Part shown: piece after piece, positions 17,372 to 26,900 of the stretch
Layout of the letters: each line of letters begins with the position of its first letter
How positions within the stretch are numbered: position 1 is the stretch's first letter
Assembly (NCBI RefSeq): GCF_030409755.1
Contig: NZ_JAUFQE010000002.1
Span: 992,001 to 1,056,000, forward strand
Length of the DNA: 64,000 nt
From: Vibrio lentus
Lineage (GTDB): Bacteria > Pseudomonadota > Gammaproteobacteria > Enterobacterales > Vibrionaceae
Reading direction: 5' to 3'
The notes under the pieces: generated by a model
The model's input: only the letters and a program-made list of their open reading frames with translations
Databases searched by the model: none
Told to the model about the DNA's origin: nothing
Translations under genes and position numbers: made by a program

Positions 17372-18286
17372 ATGAAAAACACTGATTTTAGTCTGATCCC
17401 GTATTTTGTTGTCATGATGGAAGAGCTCTCTATCTCGAATACCGCGAAACGTTTTGGCGTAACCCAGCCCGCGATTAGTAAGGCGCTTAACCGACTAAAA
17501 GAAACCTATGATGATCCGTTGTTTGTGAAAACGAAGGAAGGTTATAGACCGAGCAGTTTTTGTTATGACATCTACCCTCAGATAAAACAGGCCTACGATG
17601 CCTTTGAATCGACTTTTCCAAGTAAGCGAAAGTTCGACCCAACAAAAATTGAAAGGTCGTTTAATGTCGCTTGTATTAGTGGTGCAACTTATTCATTGAT
17701 GAAGCGTGTATCCGATATCCTCTATGCGGAAGCGCCAGATATCGGTCTTCATATTGACCCTTACTATACCGCAGACATCATCCTAGACCTTCGCCAACAC
17801 CGATATGATTTGTGTATAGTCCATACGCCTATCAACGATCCGGCAATGGAATGTATTCAGCTCTCTAACGAACCTATGGTGGTTGCTTATGATAAAAACC
17901 ACCCTAGATTAGCGGACGAGATTACGTTAGAAGAATACCTTGAAGAGAAGCATGTTCTTCATAGTATGTGGGATACCAAAGAATCGCCATTAACCAAAAC
18001 CAGTAAGTATGCGAAGAGTAGAAAGGTTGCACGAAAGGCGCCTGGCCCATTTGAAATGCTTGATATGGTAAGAGGGACGGATTGGCTTTGTATTAGCCAA
18101 AAATCGATACTTGAAAGGTATGGCCTGCTGGATGATTTTAAGCTGTCGCCTTTACCGTTTGAATCGGATCTTGGTACTGAATATCTGGTGTGGCACAAGA
18201 GTCGTAATGCAGATATGGCGCATTCATGGTTTAGAAAAAAGATTGTTGATGCCTCACAAAAAAAGCCCCAGTGGGGCTTTAATTAG
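17372..18286 (+). CDS. LysR-family transcriptional regulator
   Basis: This 304-residue protein has an N-terminal HTH (LSISNTAKRFGVTQPAISKALNRLKE) and a LysR effector domain; YGLLDDFKLSPLPFESDLGTEYLVWHKSRN near the end is typical of the LeuO/NodD-like branch. Its last codons (QKKPQWGFN) are encoded by the stem of a terminator that serves the convergent sulfatase gene. No strong ribosome-binding site is visible before 17372. The target is unknown; the convergent sulfatase is a neighbour but does not share a promoter. Confidence 0.83.
   Translation: MKNTDFSLIPYFVVMMEELSISNTAKRFGVTQPAISKALNRLKETYDDPLFVKTKEGYRPSSFCYDIYPQIKQAYDAFESTFPSKRKFDPTKIERSFNVACISGATYSLMKRVSDILYAEAPDIGLHIDPYYTADIILDLRQHRYDLCIVHTPINDPAMECIQLSNEPMVVAYDKNHPRLADEITLEEYLEEKHVLHSMWDTKESPLTKTSKYAKSRKVARKAPGPFEMLDMVRGTDWLCISQKSILERYGLLDDFKLSPLPFESDLGTEYLVWHKSRNADMAHSWFRKKIVDASQKKPQWGFN
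18256..18283 (-). terminator. Terminator of the sulfatase gene, lying inside the LysR coding end
   Basis: AAAGCCCC pairs with GGGGCTTT around AGT, preceded by seven A (18258-18264), which become the U-tract on the minus strand. It lies about 70 bases past the sulfatase stop and overlaps the last codons of the LysR gene. Confidence 0.8.
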
Positions 18287-18353
18287 TCAGTTATCTTTAA
18301 TGGTCGGTAGCCGGGTTATTTAGCTGTTGCTACGCTGTTTAACCGTTGCTCCG

Positions 18354-19901
18354 CTATTTCGCGTTTTGTGCTTGCATCTGCTGAATTAGCTTTTGCATTT
18401 TTAGCGTGTTGTAATTGATATCTGCGGCGCTGAAGCCTTGGCCTTGTTGCATTGGGTAATCGTTTAGAGAGCCCATGAATTTAATCACTTCTTGAGACAT
18501 TGGTACGAATAACCACATGTTATCTACCATCCAACGAGTGTACATGCCAGATTCTTTCGCTGCTGTTTCAAACGGGTCCATACGTAGGTTTGTAATTGAA
18601 GCCCAAGCAGGAGCTTGACGAATAGCCGATTGCATTGTGCCTTCCATCATCGCGAAGCTTGCTTTCCAATCGTTCCAACGAAGCGCATTGAAGTCACCGT
18701 TTGCAGAGAAGTAGAAAATAGTTTCACGAGGTGATTTTTCTGCCTCTCCTTCAAAGTATGGCATGAAGTTCGAGCCATCTAAGTGAACACGCCAATCTTT
18801 ATTATTTAGAGAAACACCTTCTTTAAGGTCTTCAACGATAGAGTCATTACCGGCAGCAGCAGCTAGTGTCGGTAACCAGTCTTCTTGGGACATTAGCGCG
18901 TTAACCGCAGAGCCAGGTTTGATTACACCAGGCCATTTCACGATTTGTGGAACACGCATGCCGCCTTCGTAAGTTGTACCTTTTTCACCGTGGAAAGGAG
19001 ATGTACCGCCGTCAGGCCATGTGAACTTCTCTGCACCGTTATCGGTAGAAAGGATAACAATCGTGTTGTCAGCAACCTCTAAGCGTTCAAGAGTATCAAG
19101 TAATGCGCCAACGTTGTCGTCTAATTGAGCCATACCATCAGCGTAGATGCCTTGACCAGAAATACCGCTGTAATGTTCGTTCAGACGAGTCCAAACGTGC
19201 ATACGAGTCGAGTTGTACCAGATAAAGAACGGCTTATCTTCTTTTACAGATTTCTCCATGAACGTGATAGCCGCTTCGGTAAAGTCCTCATCGATGTTTT
19301 CCATACGAGTACGAGTCAGTGGACCCGTATCTTCGATTTTGCCATCAGAGGTTGCTTTGATAACGCCACGAGGCCCGTAGTTCTTTCTGAATTCTGGGTC
19401 TTTAGGGTAAAAGTAGGTTTCAGGCTCTTCTTCCGCGTTTAAGTGGTAAAGGTTACCAAAGAACTCATCAAAACCATGGTTTGTAGGAAGGTGTTTGTCT
19501 TGATCGCCTAAGTGGTTTTTGCCGAATTGTGCAGTCGCGTAACCTTCTTCTTTAAGAGCATCACCTATGGTAGGAGCCCAGTCAGGAATACCGTGTGCAG
19601 AACCTGGCATACCGATAGTAAGTAGGCCGGTACGGAATGGGTGTTGACCCGTCACGAACGAAGCACGGCCAGCCGTACAAGATTGTTGTGCGTACATATC
19701 CGTAAAAATAGCGCCCTCATTAGCAATACGGTCGATGTTCGGCGTTTCGTAGCCCATCATTCCACGGTTGTAAGCGCTAGTGTTGTAGTAACCAAGATCA
19801 TCTGCCCAGATAGCAAGAATGTTTGGTTGGTCCGCTGCTGCAACGCCTTGAGCAACGCTGAGCGCACCCATTGCCAACACGGTTTTGGTTAATTTAGTCA
19901 A
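18354..19901 (-). CDS. Secreted arylsulfatase (type I sulfatase)
   Basis: This 515-residue enzyme has a signal peptide (residues 1-22, ending VAAA). The sulfatase signature is CTAGRASF, with Cys74 to be converted to formylglycine (C-x-A-x-R form). Metal ligands are visible in ADDLGYY near residue 33 and STDNGAEKF, and substrate-side residues in FGKNHLGD. It hydrolyses sulfate esters, probably in the periplasm, and needs a separate formylglycine-generating enzyme that is not in this window. The start is a TTG behind AAGGAC; no ATG fits the signal peptide. A LysR remnant lies upstream. Substrate unknown; sulfated polysaccharides are plausible. Confidence 0.9.
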   Translation of the reverse strand: MTKLTKTVLAMGALSVAQGVAAADQPNILAIWADDLGYYNTSAYNRGMMGYETPNIDRIANEGAIFTDMYAQQSCTAGRASFVTGQHPFRTGLLTIGMPGSAHGIPDWAPTIGDALKEEGYATAQFGKNHLGDQDKHLPTNHGFDEFFGNLYHLNAEEEPETYFYPKDPEFRKNYGPRGVIKATSDGKIEDTGPLTRTRMENIDEDFTEAAITFMEKSVKEDKPFFIWYNSTRMHVWTRLNEHYSGISGQGIYADGMAQLDDNVGALLDTLERLEVADNTIVILSTDNGAEKFTWPDGGTSPFHGEKGTTYEGGMRVPQIVKWPGVIKPGSAVNALMSQEDWLPTLAAAAGNDSIVEDLKEGVSLNNKDWRVHLDGSNFMPYFEGEAEKSPRETIFYFSANGDFNALRWNDWKASFAMMEGTMQSAIRQAPAWASITNLRMDPFETAAKESGMYTRWMVDNMWLFVPMSQEVIKFMGSLNDYPMQQGQGFSAADINYNTLKMQKLIQQMQAQNAK

Positions 19902-20721
19902 GGTAATGTCCTTTCTTTAGTTTCTATTTGTTTATAAAGAAAATACCAATTTCGCTTTAACTCAGAGGACTACTGGGTATGAATTCTAGTTAATTGGAAG
20001 ACTATCTTGGTGGAGATGCGCCTTCAGAAGACAGGTTCAGAGGCACTGTAGAGGTAATGCAGAGGCGGTTTGGTTCTAGGAAGAGAAAAGCAAAAGAGAC
20101 AAGATCTGGAATAGTTTGAAAAGCAGAATAAGTAAATCGTAACCGGTAAAGCCATTGAGAACTTCACCACAGGAAATCTAAATAGATACTTATTGGTTTT
20201 GTTCATGGACGTTTCTATGATATCGATTAACCATTTAAACTTGGCCGAATGTTGATATTTTGGCTAACAGCAGGTGTCGTAACACAAAGTTTTTCGCCGG
20301 CTTTTCTTAAGCTTTGTTCTTGGTAAACGGTGATGAACACCTTTAATAGATTCAAATCGACACTATTAAATTTCACGCTCTCACCATAAAGTTTTGCTTA
20401 ACCAATCCTTAAGTTTATATGAATTCAGTTAACGTCATACGCATTGTATAGTATTGGCACGTTTACGCATTAAGTCGTTCCACCTTATCAATTACGGCCG
20501 TTGGCTCACGAATTTGCGGCGACCTACCAAATAACACCACGATCCAACGTACCAGGGCTTAATGGCCGGTTAATCGACCAAGAACTACGGATTAGAACAA
20601 TAGAGTTCAACAAATTAGTAGAGAGGGGTAGGTGCTCCTTTCTCTTGTTTAATTTAGGGTCTTAGTCGAGTTCATTTTCAATATTTATCACGATCAAGGA
20701 AGTCATTACATCAACTAAGGC
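19902..20721. other. Long intergenic region with a regulator remnant
   Basis: These 820 bp between the sulfatase gene and mscS hold no intact gene. The only coding trace is the LysR N-terminal fragment at 20227-20376 on the minus strand. A 60-codon minus-strand frame at 20024-20206 has no recognisable family. Confidence 0.6.
20227..20376 (-). pseudogene. LysR-type regulator, N-terminal remnant
   Basis: Reading the minus strand from a GTG at 20376 gives 49 codons. They begin like a LysR DNA-binding domain: helix 1 near VDLNLLKVFITVY, then QSLRKAGEKLCVTTPAVSQN, the recognition helix. The similarity stops right after this point and a stop codon follows within ten residues. The rest of the gene (about 250 codons) is missing, since the sulfatase start is only about 330 bp away. 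It is probably the decayed former neighbour and regulator of the sulfatase gene. Confidence 0.7.
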
Positions 20722-22358
20722 ATGTTAATGATTCAGCAATATAGAGTTAGAGTTATAACAACTTTTATTTTTATCCTTTTATCGGTAGCTAGTTCTATCG
20801 TTAACGCCGCTTCATTAGAAGAAATACAATTGTCATTGCTCAACGATGTATCTTCATTAGAGCAAGCGCACCAAACCCAAGATATCGCGGAAAATGAGCA
20901 AGAATTCTTAGAAAACATTTTGAGAAGAAAGAATGATCATTTCAGAACGCATTTATCACAAAATCATGCTCGACAAAGTACAAAAGAGAGTGCATCAAAC
21001 CTTTTATTATCTCAAGTTGAGTTGCTGCAGCGCTTGCTCAATCTGAGCGAGAGCAAAATCAATACATTGGCGTACGACTTTCGCGCTGCAAGTGAAGAGC
21101 TCCGAGGGAGCTTGTTTGAGCAACTTCAACGTCGCTCGATACTTATGGATACTTACTACCAGCAGTTGATGAAAACGTTGGTTGAACTCGAACCTCATGA
21201 TATTGAATTGGATACCGCTAAGTTACAGTTCCAGCAATCATTGGACGAAAGAGTGAACTTTCTTACCAACATCATTTTGTACAAAGAAGCCAAGATACTT
21301 GAATTGGAACAGCGCCGTACCTTTATGAAGGACGATGATGAAGCACTAGCCAAAGCTCTTGAACTACAAAATACAGAATTCGAAATCGTGATCCACAGCT
21401 TCAAGTCTGCGATTGGAATCATGGATAAACTCGATGTTGATACTACAGACCATCTCGCGTTACTGGATCAGATAAAAAGGCACCTTCAAAAAGACGTCTT
21501 GGATGTTGAGGTCGCTTATTCCTTTCTAGAAGACACTGTGGTGTCTTTTCGGCTGTGGTTAGTTGATAAAGCACCATCACTGTTCGTTCGACTATTACTG
21601 TGTTTCACCATACTGTTTGCCGCAAGAAAGATTGCGAACATTGTTGCGACTGGTGTCGGAATGAGCGTAAAAAGCGCCAAGATGAACTTCAGCGTGTTAA
21701 TGCAAAACTTCTTCACATCAATTGCTTCTAAGCCGTGATGTTTATTGGTGTGCTGGTGGCACTATCTCAGGTGGGCATTGAACTAGGGCCGCTTCTGACC
21801 GGTCTTGGTGTGGCGGGTGTCATCATCGGTTTCGCCTTGCAAGATACGCTCTCCAATTTTGCTTCTGGTGTGATGATCCTTATCTATCGTCCTTACGATG
21901 TCGGGGATCTGGTCAAGGTGAATGATATTCAAGGCACCGTTAACAAAATGAGCTTAGTGTCGACAACGATTCAAACGGTTGATAACCAAAGGTTGGTTAT
22001 TCCCAATAACAAGATTTGGGGCGACGTTATCAATAATATTACGGCAGAACACATCCGACGAATCGATATGGTGTTTGGCATTGGCTACAAGGACGATATC
22101 GATAAAGCTAAACAACTTTTTATGGATATCTTGCTCGCTGATGAAAGAGTCTTACCGACGCCAGAGCCGATGGTAAGAGTGCACTCTCTCAATGACTCAT
22201 CCGTCGACTTTATTGTGCGACCATGGGTCAACACCAGTGACTATTGGGAAGTGTATTGGGATATGACCGAGAAAGTGAAAAAAGCACTCGATGCAGAAGG
22301 AATCTCAATTCCATTCCCGCAACAAGATGTGCATTTGTATACCCATAATTCAAACTAG
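20722..22358 (+). pseudogene. Mechanosensitive channel of the MscS family, frameshifted
   Basis: Two frames together make one MscS protein. The first (20722-21738, about 338 residues) has a signal peptide ending near VNAAS, a coiled-coil periplasmic part and the first membrane helices (LFVRLLLCFTILFAARKIANIV). It stops after FFTSIASKP. The second (21735-22358, 207 residues) resumes with FIGVLVALSQVG, the pore helix (GLGVAGVIIGFALQDTLSNFAS) and the MscS beta domain. Restoring one base near 21733 (for example CC to CCC) joins them. The stop and restart overlap as GTGATG, so coupled translation of two chains is possible, but a broken gene or a sequencing slip is simpler. The start may be 20728, which has better spacing from AAGG. 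Confidence 0.8.
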
Positions 22359-22383
22359 TTCGACATTACCTAAACTTACAGTC

Positions 22384-22414
22384 AAAGCCATTTCTGATCG
22401 GGAAGTGGCTTTTT
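22384..22414 (+). terminator. Terminator after mscS
   Basis: AAAGCCA with adjacent TTTC pairs with GGAA and TGGCTTT around a short loop, followed by TTTTAATTT, 25 bases past the stop. Confidence 0.7.
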
Positions 22415-22650
22415 AATTTGTATCGAAAATACAACGAGTTCAAACAGAGCAAAGAACAGAGTTCCTCGTAGGCAATAATACGGTTTAGCAAAAGGGAGCA
22501 AACGATTTTCGCAAACATGAGAATAAGCCGTAAATAAAATTTCGCCTATAAATTAATCGCAAGCCAAAAGTAACCTCAATTCAGCATGTTACCTAGGATT
22601 GAGGTTATACATGGCCTACAAGCGTTGTTGTGCTGTCCCCAATTTTTGAA

Positions 22651-22673
22651 TTGATAACTGTACATGTTATCAA
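22651..22673. promoter_or_regulatory. Palindromic operator-like site upstream of the chemotaxis receptor
   Basis: TTGATAAC and GTTATCAA form a perfect 8-bp inverted repeat around TGTACAT. It lies about 157 bp before the receptor start, in an otherwise plain region (22415-22829) with no gene. The symmetry is typical of a dimeric repressor or activator site; the binding protein is unknown. Confidence 0.5.
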
Positions 22674-22829
22674 ATTGTGTTATTGATAAATCTAATTTTT
22701 AGTAAGGCAGTGGAGCGTCAACAGAATGAATGTCACATGCTTTGTATGTGGAAAAACCAAGGTCTATCCAAACGTTTCTTACTGAAATTTGAGTCTATTA
22801 AAATAATACTAATATCAAGAGCTACATAC

Positions 22830-24605
22830 ATGAATATAAAGAAAAAGCTGTATTCGTTAGGGATGTTTTCTATCTTAGGGATGGTTTCACTCCTTTTCAC
22901 CACATCACAATTCGCAGACACTACCGCTCAAATGAGCGAAGCTAAACAAATCACCAAAGAACTCGAAGTGCGATTGCTCAACCTTCGCCGCAACGAGAAA
23001 GATTTCTTGCTGCGTAGTGATTTGAAATACCTCGACAAGTTCGATGTTAACTACAACAAATTCCTAGCGTCTGAATCAGAACTTAACGCCGTGCTGAACA
23101 ACTTGGGTTTAGCGAACAGCACACACTTGCGTGAAGATATTGAAACGTACCACACAAGCTTTGTTAACCTAGTAAAGGCCAGCGAAGTGTATGGATTAGC
23201 TCGAGACAAAGGTTTACTTGGCCAATTTCATGAAGAGTTAGACAGCATCAGTGCAACAGTCAGCGCTGAACAAAAAGTCGAGCTGTATCTGTTTAACGAT
23301 CTGATTGAAAAGGGCACATTCGACCCGAGTGTTCTGTCTATTACCTCTAATACGGCAAGCTCTACTGCTTTTGTAGATGCTGCGCGTCAAGTGGTTGAAC
23401 AGAAACGTGTGATTGGCATAAAGCATAATGAAGGTCTGTTAGGAGAAGCACGCTCAGGTTCTCACGCGATTGAAACTCAATTCAAAGAGTTCTCTGCCGT
23501 GTTAGAGCAAGAAACCCAACAAGAGATGGACAAACTATCGCTGATCAATAACATCCTTTGCGTCACGTTACTTGTGTCGATCATTCTGTTCAGCTGGTTA
23601 ATCGTCCGTTCTATTATTGGCAAGATTGAGTCATTGCTTTCAGTGATCCGCAACATCGTGGATTCTAACGATGTGTCGATTCGTTCACACCTAGACGGTA
23701 AAGACGAACTGAGCACGTTAGGCCAATACTTCAATCAATTACTTGATCAACTTGAAGGTCTTATCGCGGCATCTCAATCTAAGTCACTTCAACTGACTCA
23801 AAGCACATCGAACATGCATGATGAGCTTGAATCGGTAATCAAGCAGTTTGAAGTGCAAGCTAACCACACCTCGACCATGACGACATCGGTACAAGAGATG
23901 GTGTTAACGATTGGCGAGATCTCAGAAAGCACATCGGTTGCCGCTGAAGGTGTACATCAAGCGAAAGTGAATGCGGATAAAGGCCGTGAAGTGGTGGTAG
24001 ACACCATCAGCAACATTACTCAACTGTCTGAGCGCCTTTCAAGCAGCCAAGACTCGATTAGCTCGTTGAACCATCATGTTGATCAAATCGGCGATGCAGT
24101 AAATATCATCCAAGGTATTGCAGAACAGACTAACTTATTGGCACTAAACGCAGCGATTGAGGCAGCACGTGCCGGTGAACAAGGCCGAGGCTTTGCCGTG
24201 GTTGCAGATGAAGTTCGAGCTCTTGCAAGCAGAACGCATCAGTCAACAACCGAAATCACCAGCGTTGTTACAGCAATTCAAAGCCAAATGAACGCTTCAA
24301 TGACCGAGATTGGCGAATGTAACCAACAAGGTCAACTGACTCTTAAAGATTCAGAAGAATTGGATGCGAGCTTACAGCTTATCTTAAGTGATATGGAAAG
24401 CATTCAAGGGAACTCTGAGCGTATAGCATCAGCGATTGAAGAGCAGGGCGCAGTGATGGCGCAAGTGAGTGACTCAATCACAGAGCTAAACACTATCTCT
24501 AACGATAACAACGCATCAGCTCAGCACTGTTTAGTTGAAGTCGATAAAGTCGCAGAGCAAGCCCATGATATGGATAAAGCCGTGGCGCAGTTCAAAACGT
24601 CGTAA
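22830..24605 (+). CDS. Methyl-accepting chemotaxis protein with HBM-like sensor
   Basis: This transmembrane receptor of 591 residues has TM1 near residues 8-28. A helical periplasmic sensor follows; its early motif [18 protein letters not shown] is typical of helical bimodular (HBM) domains. TM2 lies near 250-275 ([20 protein letters not shown]), then a HAMP linker. The signalling hairpin tip [20 protein letters not shown] and [15 protein letters not shown] are intact. HBM sensors often bind small organic acids. No C-terminal CheR-binding pentapeptide is seen (it ends FKTS). The start at 22830 is chosen because it gives the short basic N-terminus; the frame is open from 22677. Confidence 0.9.
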   Translation: MNIKKKLYSLGMFSILGMVSLLFTTSQFADTTAQMSEAKQITKELEVRLLNLRRNEKDFLLRSDLKYLDKFDVNYNKFLASESELNAVLNNLGLANSTHLREDIETYHTSFVNLVKASEVYGLARDKGLLGQFHEELDSISATVSAEQKVELYLFNDLIEKGTFDPSVLSITSNTASSTAFVDAARQVVEQKRVIGIKHNEGLLGEARSGSHAIETQFKEFSAVLEQETQQEMDKLSLINNILCVTLLVSIILFSWLIVRSIIGKIESLLSVIRNIVDSNDVSIRSHLDGKDELSTLGQYFNQLLDQLEGLIAASQSKSLQLTQSTSNMHDELESVIKQFEVQANHTSTMTTSVQEMVLTIGEISESTSVAAEGVHQAKVNADKGREVVVDTISNITQLSERLSSSQDSISSLNHHVDQIGDAVNIIQGIAEQTNLLALNAAIEAARAGEQGRGFAVVADEVRALASRTHQSTTEITSVVTAIQSQMNASMTEIGECNQQGQLTLKDSEELDASLQLILSDMESIQGNSERIASAIEEQGAVMAQVSDSITELNTISNDNNASAQHCLVEVDKVAEQAHDMDKAVAQFKTS

Positions 24606-24629
24606 CATTCCTGGAACTAACTAAAACCA

Positions 24630-24656
24630 AAGGCGCGGATAATCTGCGCCTTTTTT
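24630..24656 (+). terminator. Terminator after the chemotaxis receptor gene
   Basis: AAGGCGC pairs with GCGCCTT around a nine-base loop, followed by a T run, about 25 bases past the stop. Confidence 0.85.
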
Positions 24657-24690
24657 GTATCTGAAATTCACTAATCAAATGACGCGAACG

Positions 24691-24725
24691 AAAAAACGGC
24701 CCTAACTGGGGGAAGGTTAGGGCCG
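24691..24725 (-). terminator. Terminator of the small minus-strand gene
   Basis: CGGCCCTAAC (24697-24706) pairs perfectly with GTTAGGGCCG (24716-24725). On the minus strand it is followed by six T, 29 bases past the stop at 24754. Confidence 0.85.
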
Positions 24726-24753
24726 CTGTGTTACGTATTTTAAAGAAGGGGAT

Positions 24754-24993
24754 TTACTTGCTGCGGCCTTCCAGCACATCAAGTGCTAGCTCAACCGCTT
24801 TATCAATATTGGCGCATCCCGCTAACTTACCTGAGCTGATAGGACCAAGCACATTAGCGTATAACGAGAGCTGCTTGTTAAATGGCAGGCTCAACTGCTC
24901 ATATAAACGCTGGCGAATCTCGGCATGTTGCTCAGGAGCGTGAGTAGCAAGGCTTTTCAAAGTGTCATAAACAAGAGTGGTGGTAGTGTTCAT
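24754..24993 (-). CDS. Small conserved-looking protein of unknown function
   Basis: This 79-residue protein (MNTTTTLVYDTLKSLATHAP onwards) is predicted to be soluble and mostly helical, with two leucine-rich stretches (YEQLSLPFNKQLSLYANVL) and no signal or membrane segment. The start at 24993 is the first ATG after an upstream extension of 40 unlikely residues. It has its own strong terminator, which supports a real gene. I do not recognise the family. Confidence 0.6.
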   Translation of the reverse strand: MNTTTTLVYDTLKSLATHAPEQHAEIRQRLYEQLSLPFNKQLSLYANVLGPISSGKLAGCANIDKAVELALDVLEGRSK

Positions 24994-25133
24994 ATGGCGC
25001 TTTATCTTTGAGTGGGGGATTTCTATTTTATGATCATTTTGACTGATGTTACCGTGATTAATGTCGTATTGTAATATGAAATAAGCGTTATCTCTTTCTA
25101 TCTGAAAGAACATTCATCAAGAGCGCCAATAAA

Positions 25134-25187
25134 GCGTACTAAGTACAAATAAATCATTTACAACGTACCAAATACGCATTAAGATTT
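25134..25187 (+). promoter_or_regulatory. EPS promoter with two GTAC-type operator motifs
   Basis: TTTACA (25157-25162), 17 bp and TAAGAT (25180-25185) form a plausible promoter for the initiating transferase gene. The spacer holds CGTACCAAATACG (25164-25176), and GTACTAAGTAC lies 29 bp upstream (25136-25146). A closely similar block lies at 30032-30084. The region 24994-25334 contains no gene. Confidence 0.6.
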
Positions 25188-25334
25188 GTCCCAATTAAAA
25201 TATGTGCAGATAGGAGCAAGTGATGACGTATTGCTTCTTACTGCGAATAGCAAAAGCATGGCGACGAAAATAATGGACTAATTCGTACTGCTGGCTTTAA
25301 CAAATGGCTTATAGAACGGGTTTACTTGGACAAT

Positions 25335-26756
25335 ATGATTTCAAAAGAATACCAAGTTCAAAATGGTGAATATGAAAGTGTCGTGGCACATAAGATGCTG
25401 GATTTGTTCATTATCGTCGCGGCATTAACGGGCGCGAGTTGGCTTTATATCGGTAGTGTATCAAAGGATTACGTCACCCTAGCAAGCTTAGGTTGCGTAC
25501 TTCACTTATTGTTCGCACAAGTTTTTGAGCTTTACCGCAACCAAGATTTCACAACAACATTTCAAAAAATTCAGAGACTGACCTTGTGTTGGGGAATGAC
25601 GATTCTTGTCATTCTAATGATTGCTTTTTTTGCGAAGCGTTCGGAAGACCATTCACGTGTAGTTATCGCAATTTGGTCGATGGCCGTGCCTTATTTCATG
25701 ATTTCGGCAAGGGCATTAGAACGATTCACCAAAACAGGCATGTTTACGCAAGGTCAGTATAGAAACAAAGCCATCGTCATCGGAGCGACGCAAACGGGCT
25801 ACCATATGGCCGGAGCGCTAGACCAAAAAGGTTCACTTTTAACATTTGAAGGTATCTACGATGACGCAGAAAAGAGCATTAACCAACCAACAACGACTCC
25901 GTCTAATGGAGTTGTGGCTTATCCAGTCAAAGGCAGTATTGAACAAGCATTGGTTTTAGCAAAATCGAGACAGTTAAAACATGTGTTCATTGCATTACAC
26001 CCCCTAGGAAGCCAAAAAACCAAGGCATTGGTTGATCGTTTTTCTGATTCAAACGCCCGTGTATACGTTGTGCCTAACTTACAAACGTTTGATCTCGTAC
26101 AATCTCGCTGGAGAACCATTAACGGCGTCGCGACAGTAAGTGTGCACGATACGCCGTTTAACAGCGTAAGAAGCAGCATCAAACGAATGGAAGATATTGT
26201 TTTTTCGACGCTTATTTTAGCAATGATATCACCGGTATTACTAGCCGTTGCCATAGGCGTAAAGTTAAGTTCACCAGGCCCCGTGATCTTTAAGCAAAAA
26301 CGCTATGGCTTAGACGGAGAGGAAATTCTGATTTGGAAATTCCGTTCAATGAGCACACAAGATAACGGTGCCGTGGTTAAACAAGCAACGAAGAATGACC
26401 CTCGAGTCACTAAATTTGGTGCATTCATCCGTAGAACATCGCTTGATGAATTACCGCAATTTATCAATGTACTGCAAGGGAGAATGTCAATCGTTGGCCC
26501 TCGTCCACATGCGGTTGCACACAATGAAGAATACCGTCAAATCGTAGGTAGATACATGCTTCGTCACAACGTGAAACCGGGGATAACTGGCTTAGCGCAA
26601 GTCAGTGGTTATCGAGGCGAAACCGACACGTTAGACAAAATGGAAAAACGTGTGGAATACGATTTGAAATACATTCGAACTTGGTCGCTTTGGTTAGATA
26701 TCAAAATCATCGTGATGACGGTATTTAAAGGCTTTGTCGGCAAAACGGCTTACTGA
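25335..26756 (+). CDS. Undecaprenyl-phosphate glycosyl-1-phosphate transferase (WcaJ/VpsL-like)
   Basis: This membrane enzyme of about 473 residues loads the first sugar phosphate onto undecaprenyl phosphate and so starts each polysaccharide repeat unit. Four N-terminal helices precede a Rossmann-like domain (residues 140-270). The C-terminal catalytic domain shows KQKRYGLDGEEILIWKFRSM, RRTSLDELPQFINVLQGRMS, VGPRPHAVAHN and KPGITGLAQVSGYRGE. The frame is open from a TTG at 25326; the ATG at 25335 is preferred. Length and order (before exporter and kinase genes) match the vps and cps loci of vibrios. The sugar is probably glucose or galactose, but the sequence alone does not decide. Confidence 0.9.
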   Translation: MISKEYQVQNGEYESVVAHKMLDLFIIVAALTGASWLYIGSVSKDYVTLASLGCVLHLLFAQVFELYRNQDFTTTFQKIQRLTLCWGMTILVILMIAFFAKRSEDHSRVVIAIWSMAVPYFMISARALERFTKTGMFTQGQYRNKAIVIGATQTGYHMAGALDQKGSLLTFEGIYDDAEKSINQPTTTPSNGVVAYPVKGSIEQALVLAKSRQLKHVFIALHPLGSQKTKALVDRFSDSNARVYVVPNLQTFDLVQSRWRTINGVATVSVHDTPFNSVRSSIKRMEDIVFSTLILAMISPVLLAVAIGVKLSSPGPVIFKQKRYGLDGEEILIWKFRSMSTQDNGAVVKQATKNDPRVTKFGAFIRRTSLDELPQFINVLQGRMSIVGPRPHAVAHNEEYRQIVGRYMLRHNVKPGITGLAQVSGYRGETDTLDKMEKRVEYDLKYIRTWSLWLDIKIIVMTVFKGFVGKTAY

Positions 26757-26900
26757 CCGCCCTAACAGAATTAGACAAGCGTAAGCGCGAGTCACCGAAC
26801 AATGAGTAAGCGGCCCATCAACATTGGGTCGATTTGCTTATTTACTTACTCATTTACTAATGAAAAACCATTACCAATGACAAACGATAAGAGTAAACAC

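Noticed and set aside
20024..20206. A 60-codon minus-strand frame near the LysR remnant, perhaps its C-terminal end
   Set aside because: A faint likeness to LysR C-termini (PVTIYLF) is not enough, and composition and start context give no support for a gene.
21721..21745. Programmed ribosomal frameshift in mscS
   Set aside because: No slippery heptamer or downstream stimulatory structure is evident; a one-base deletion beside CC explains the break.
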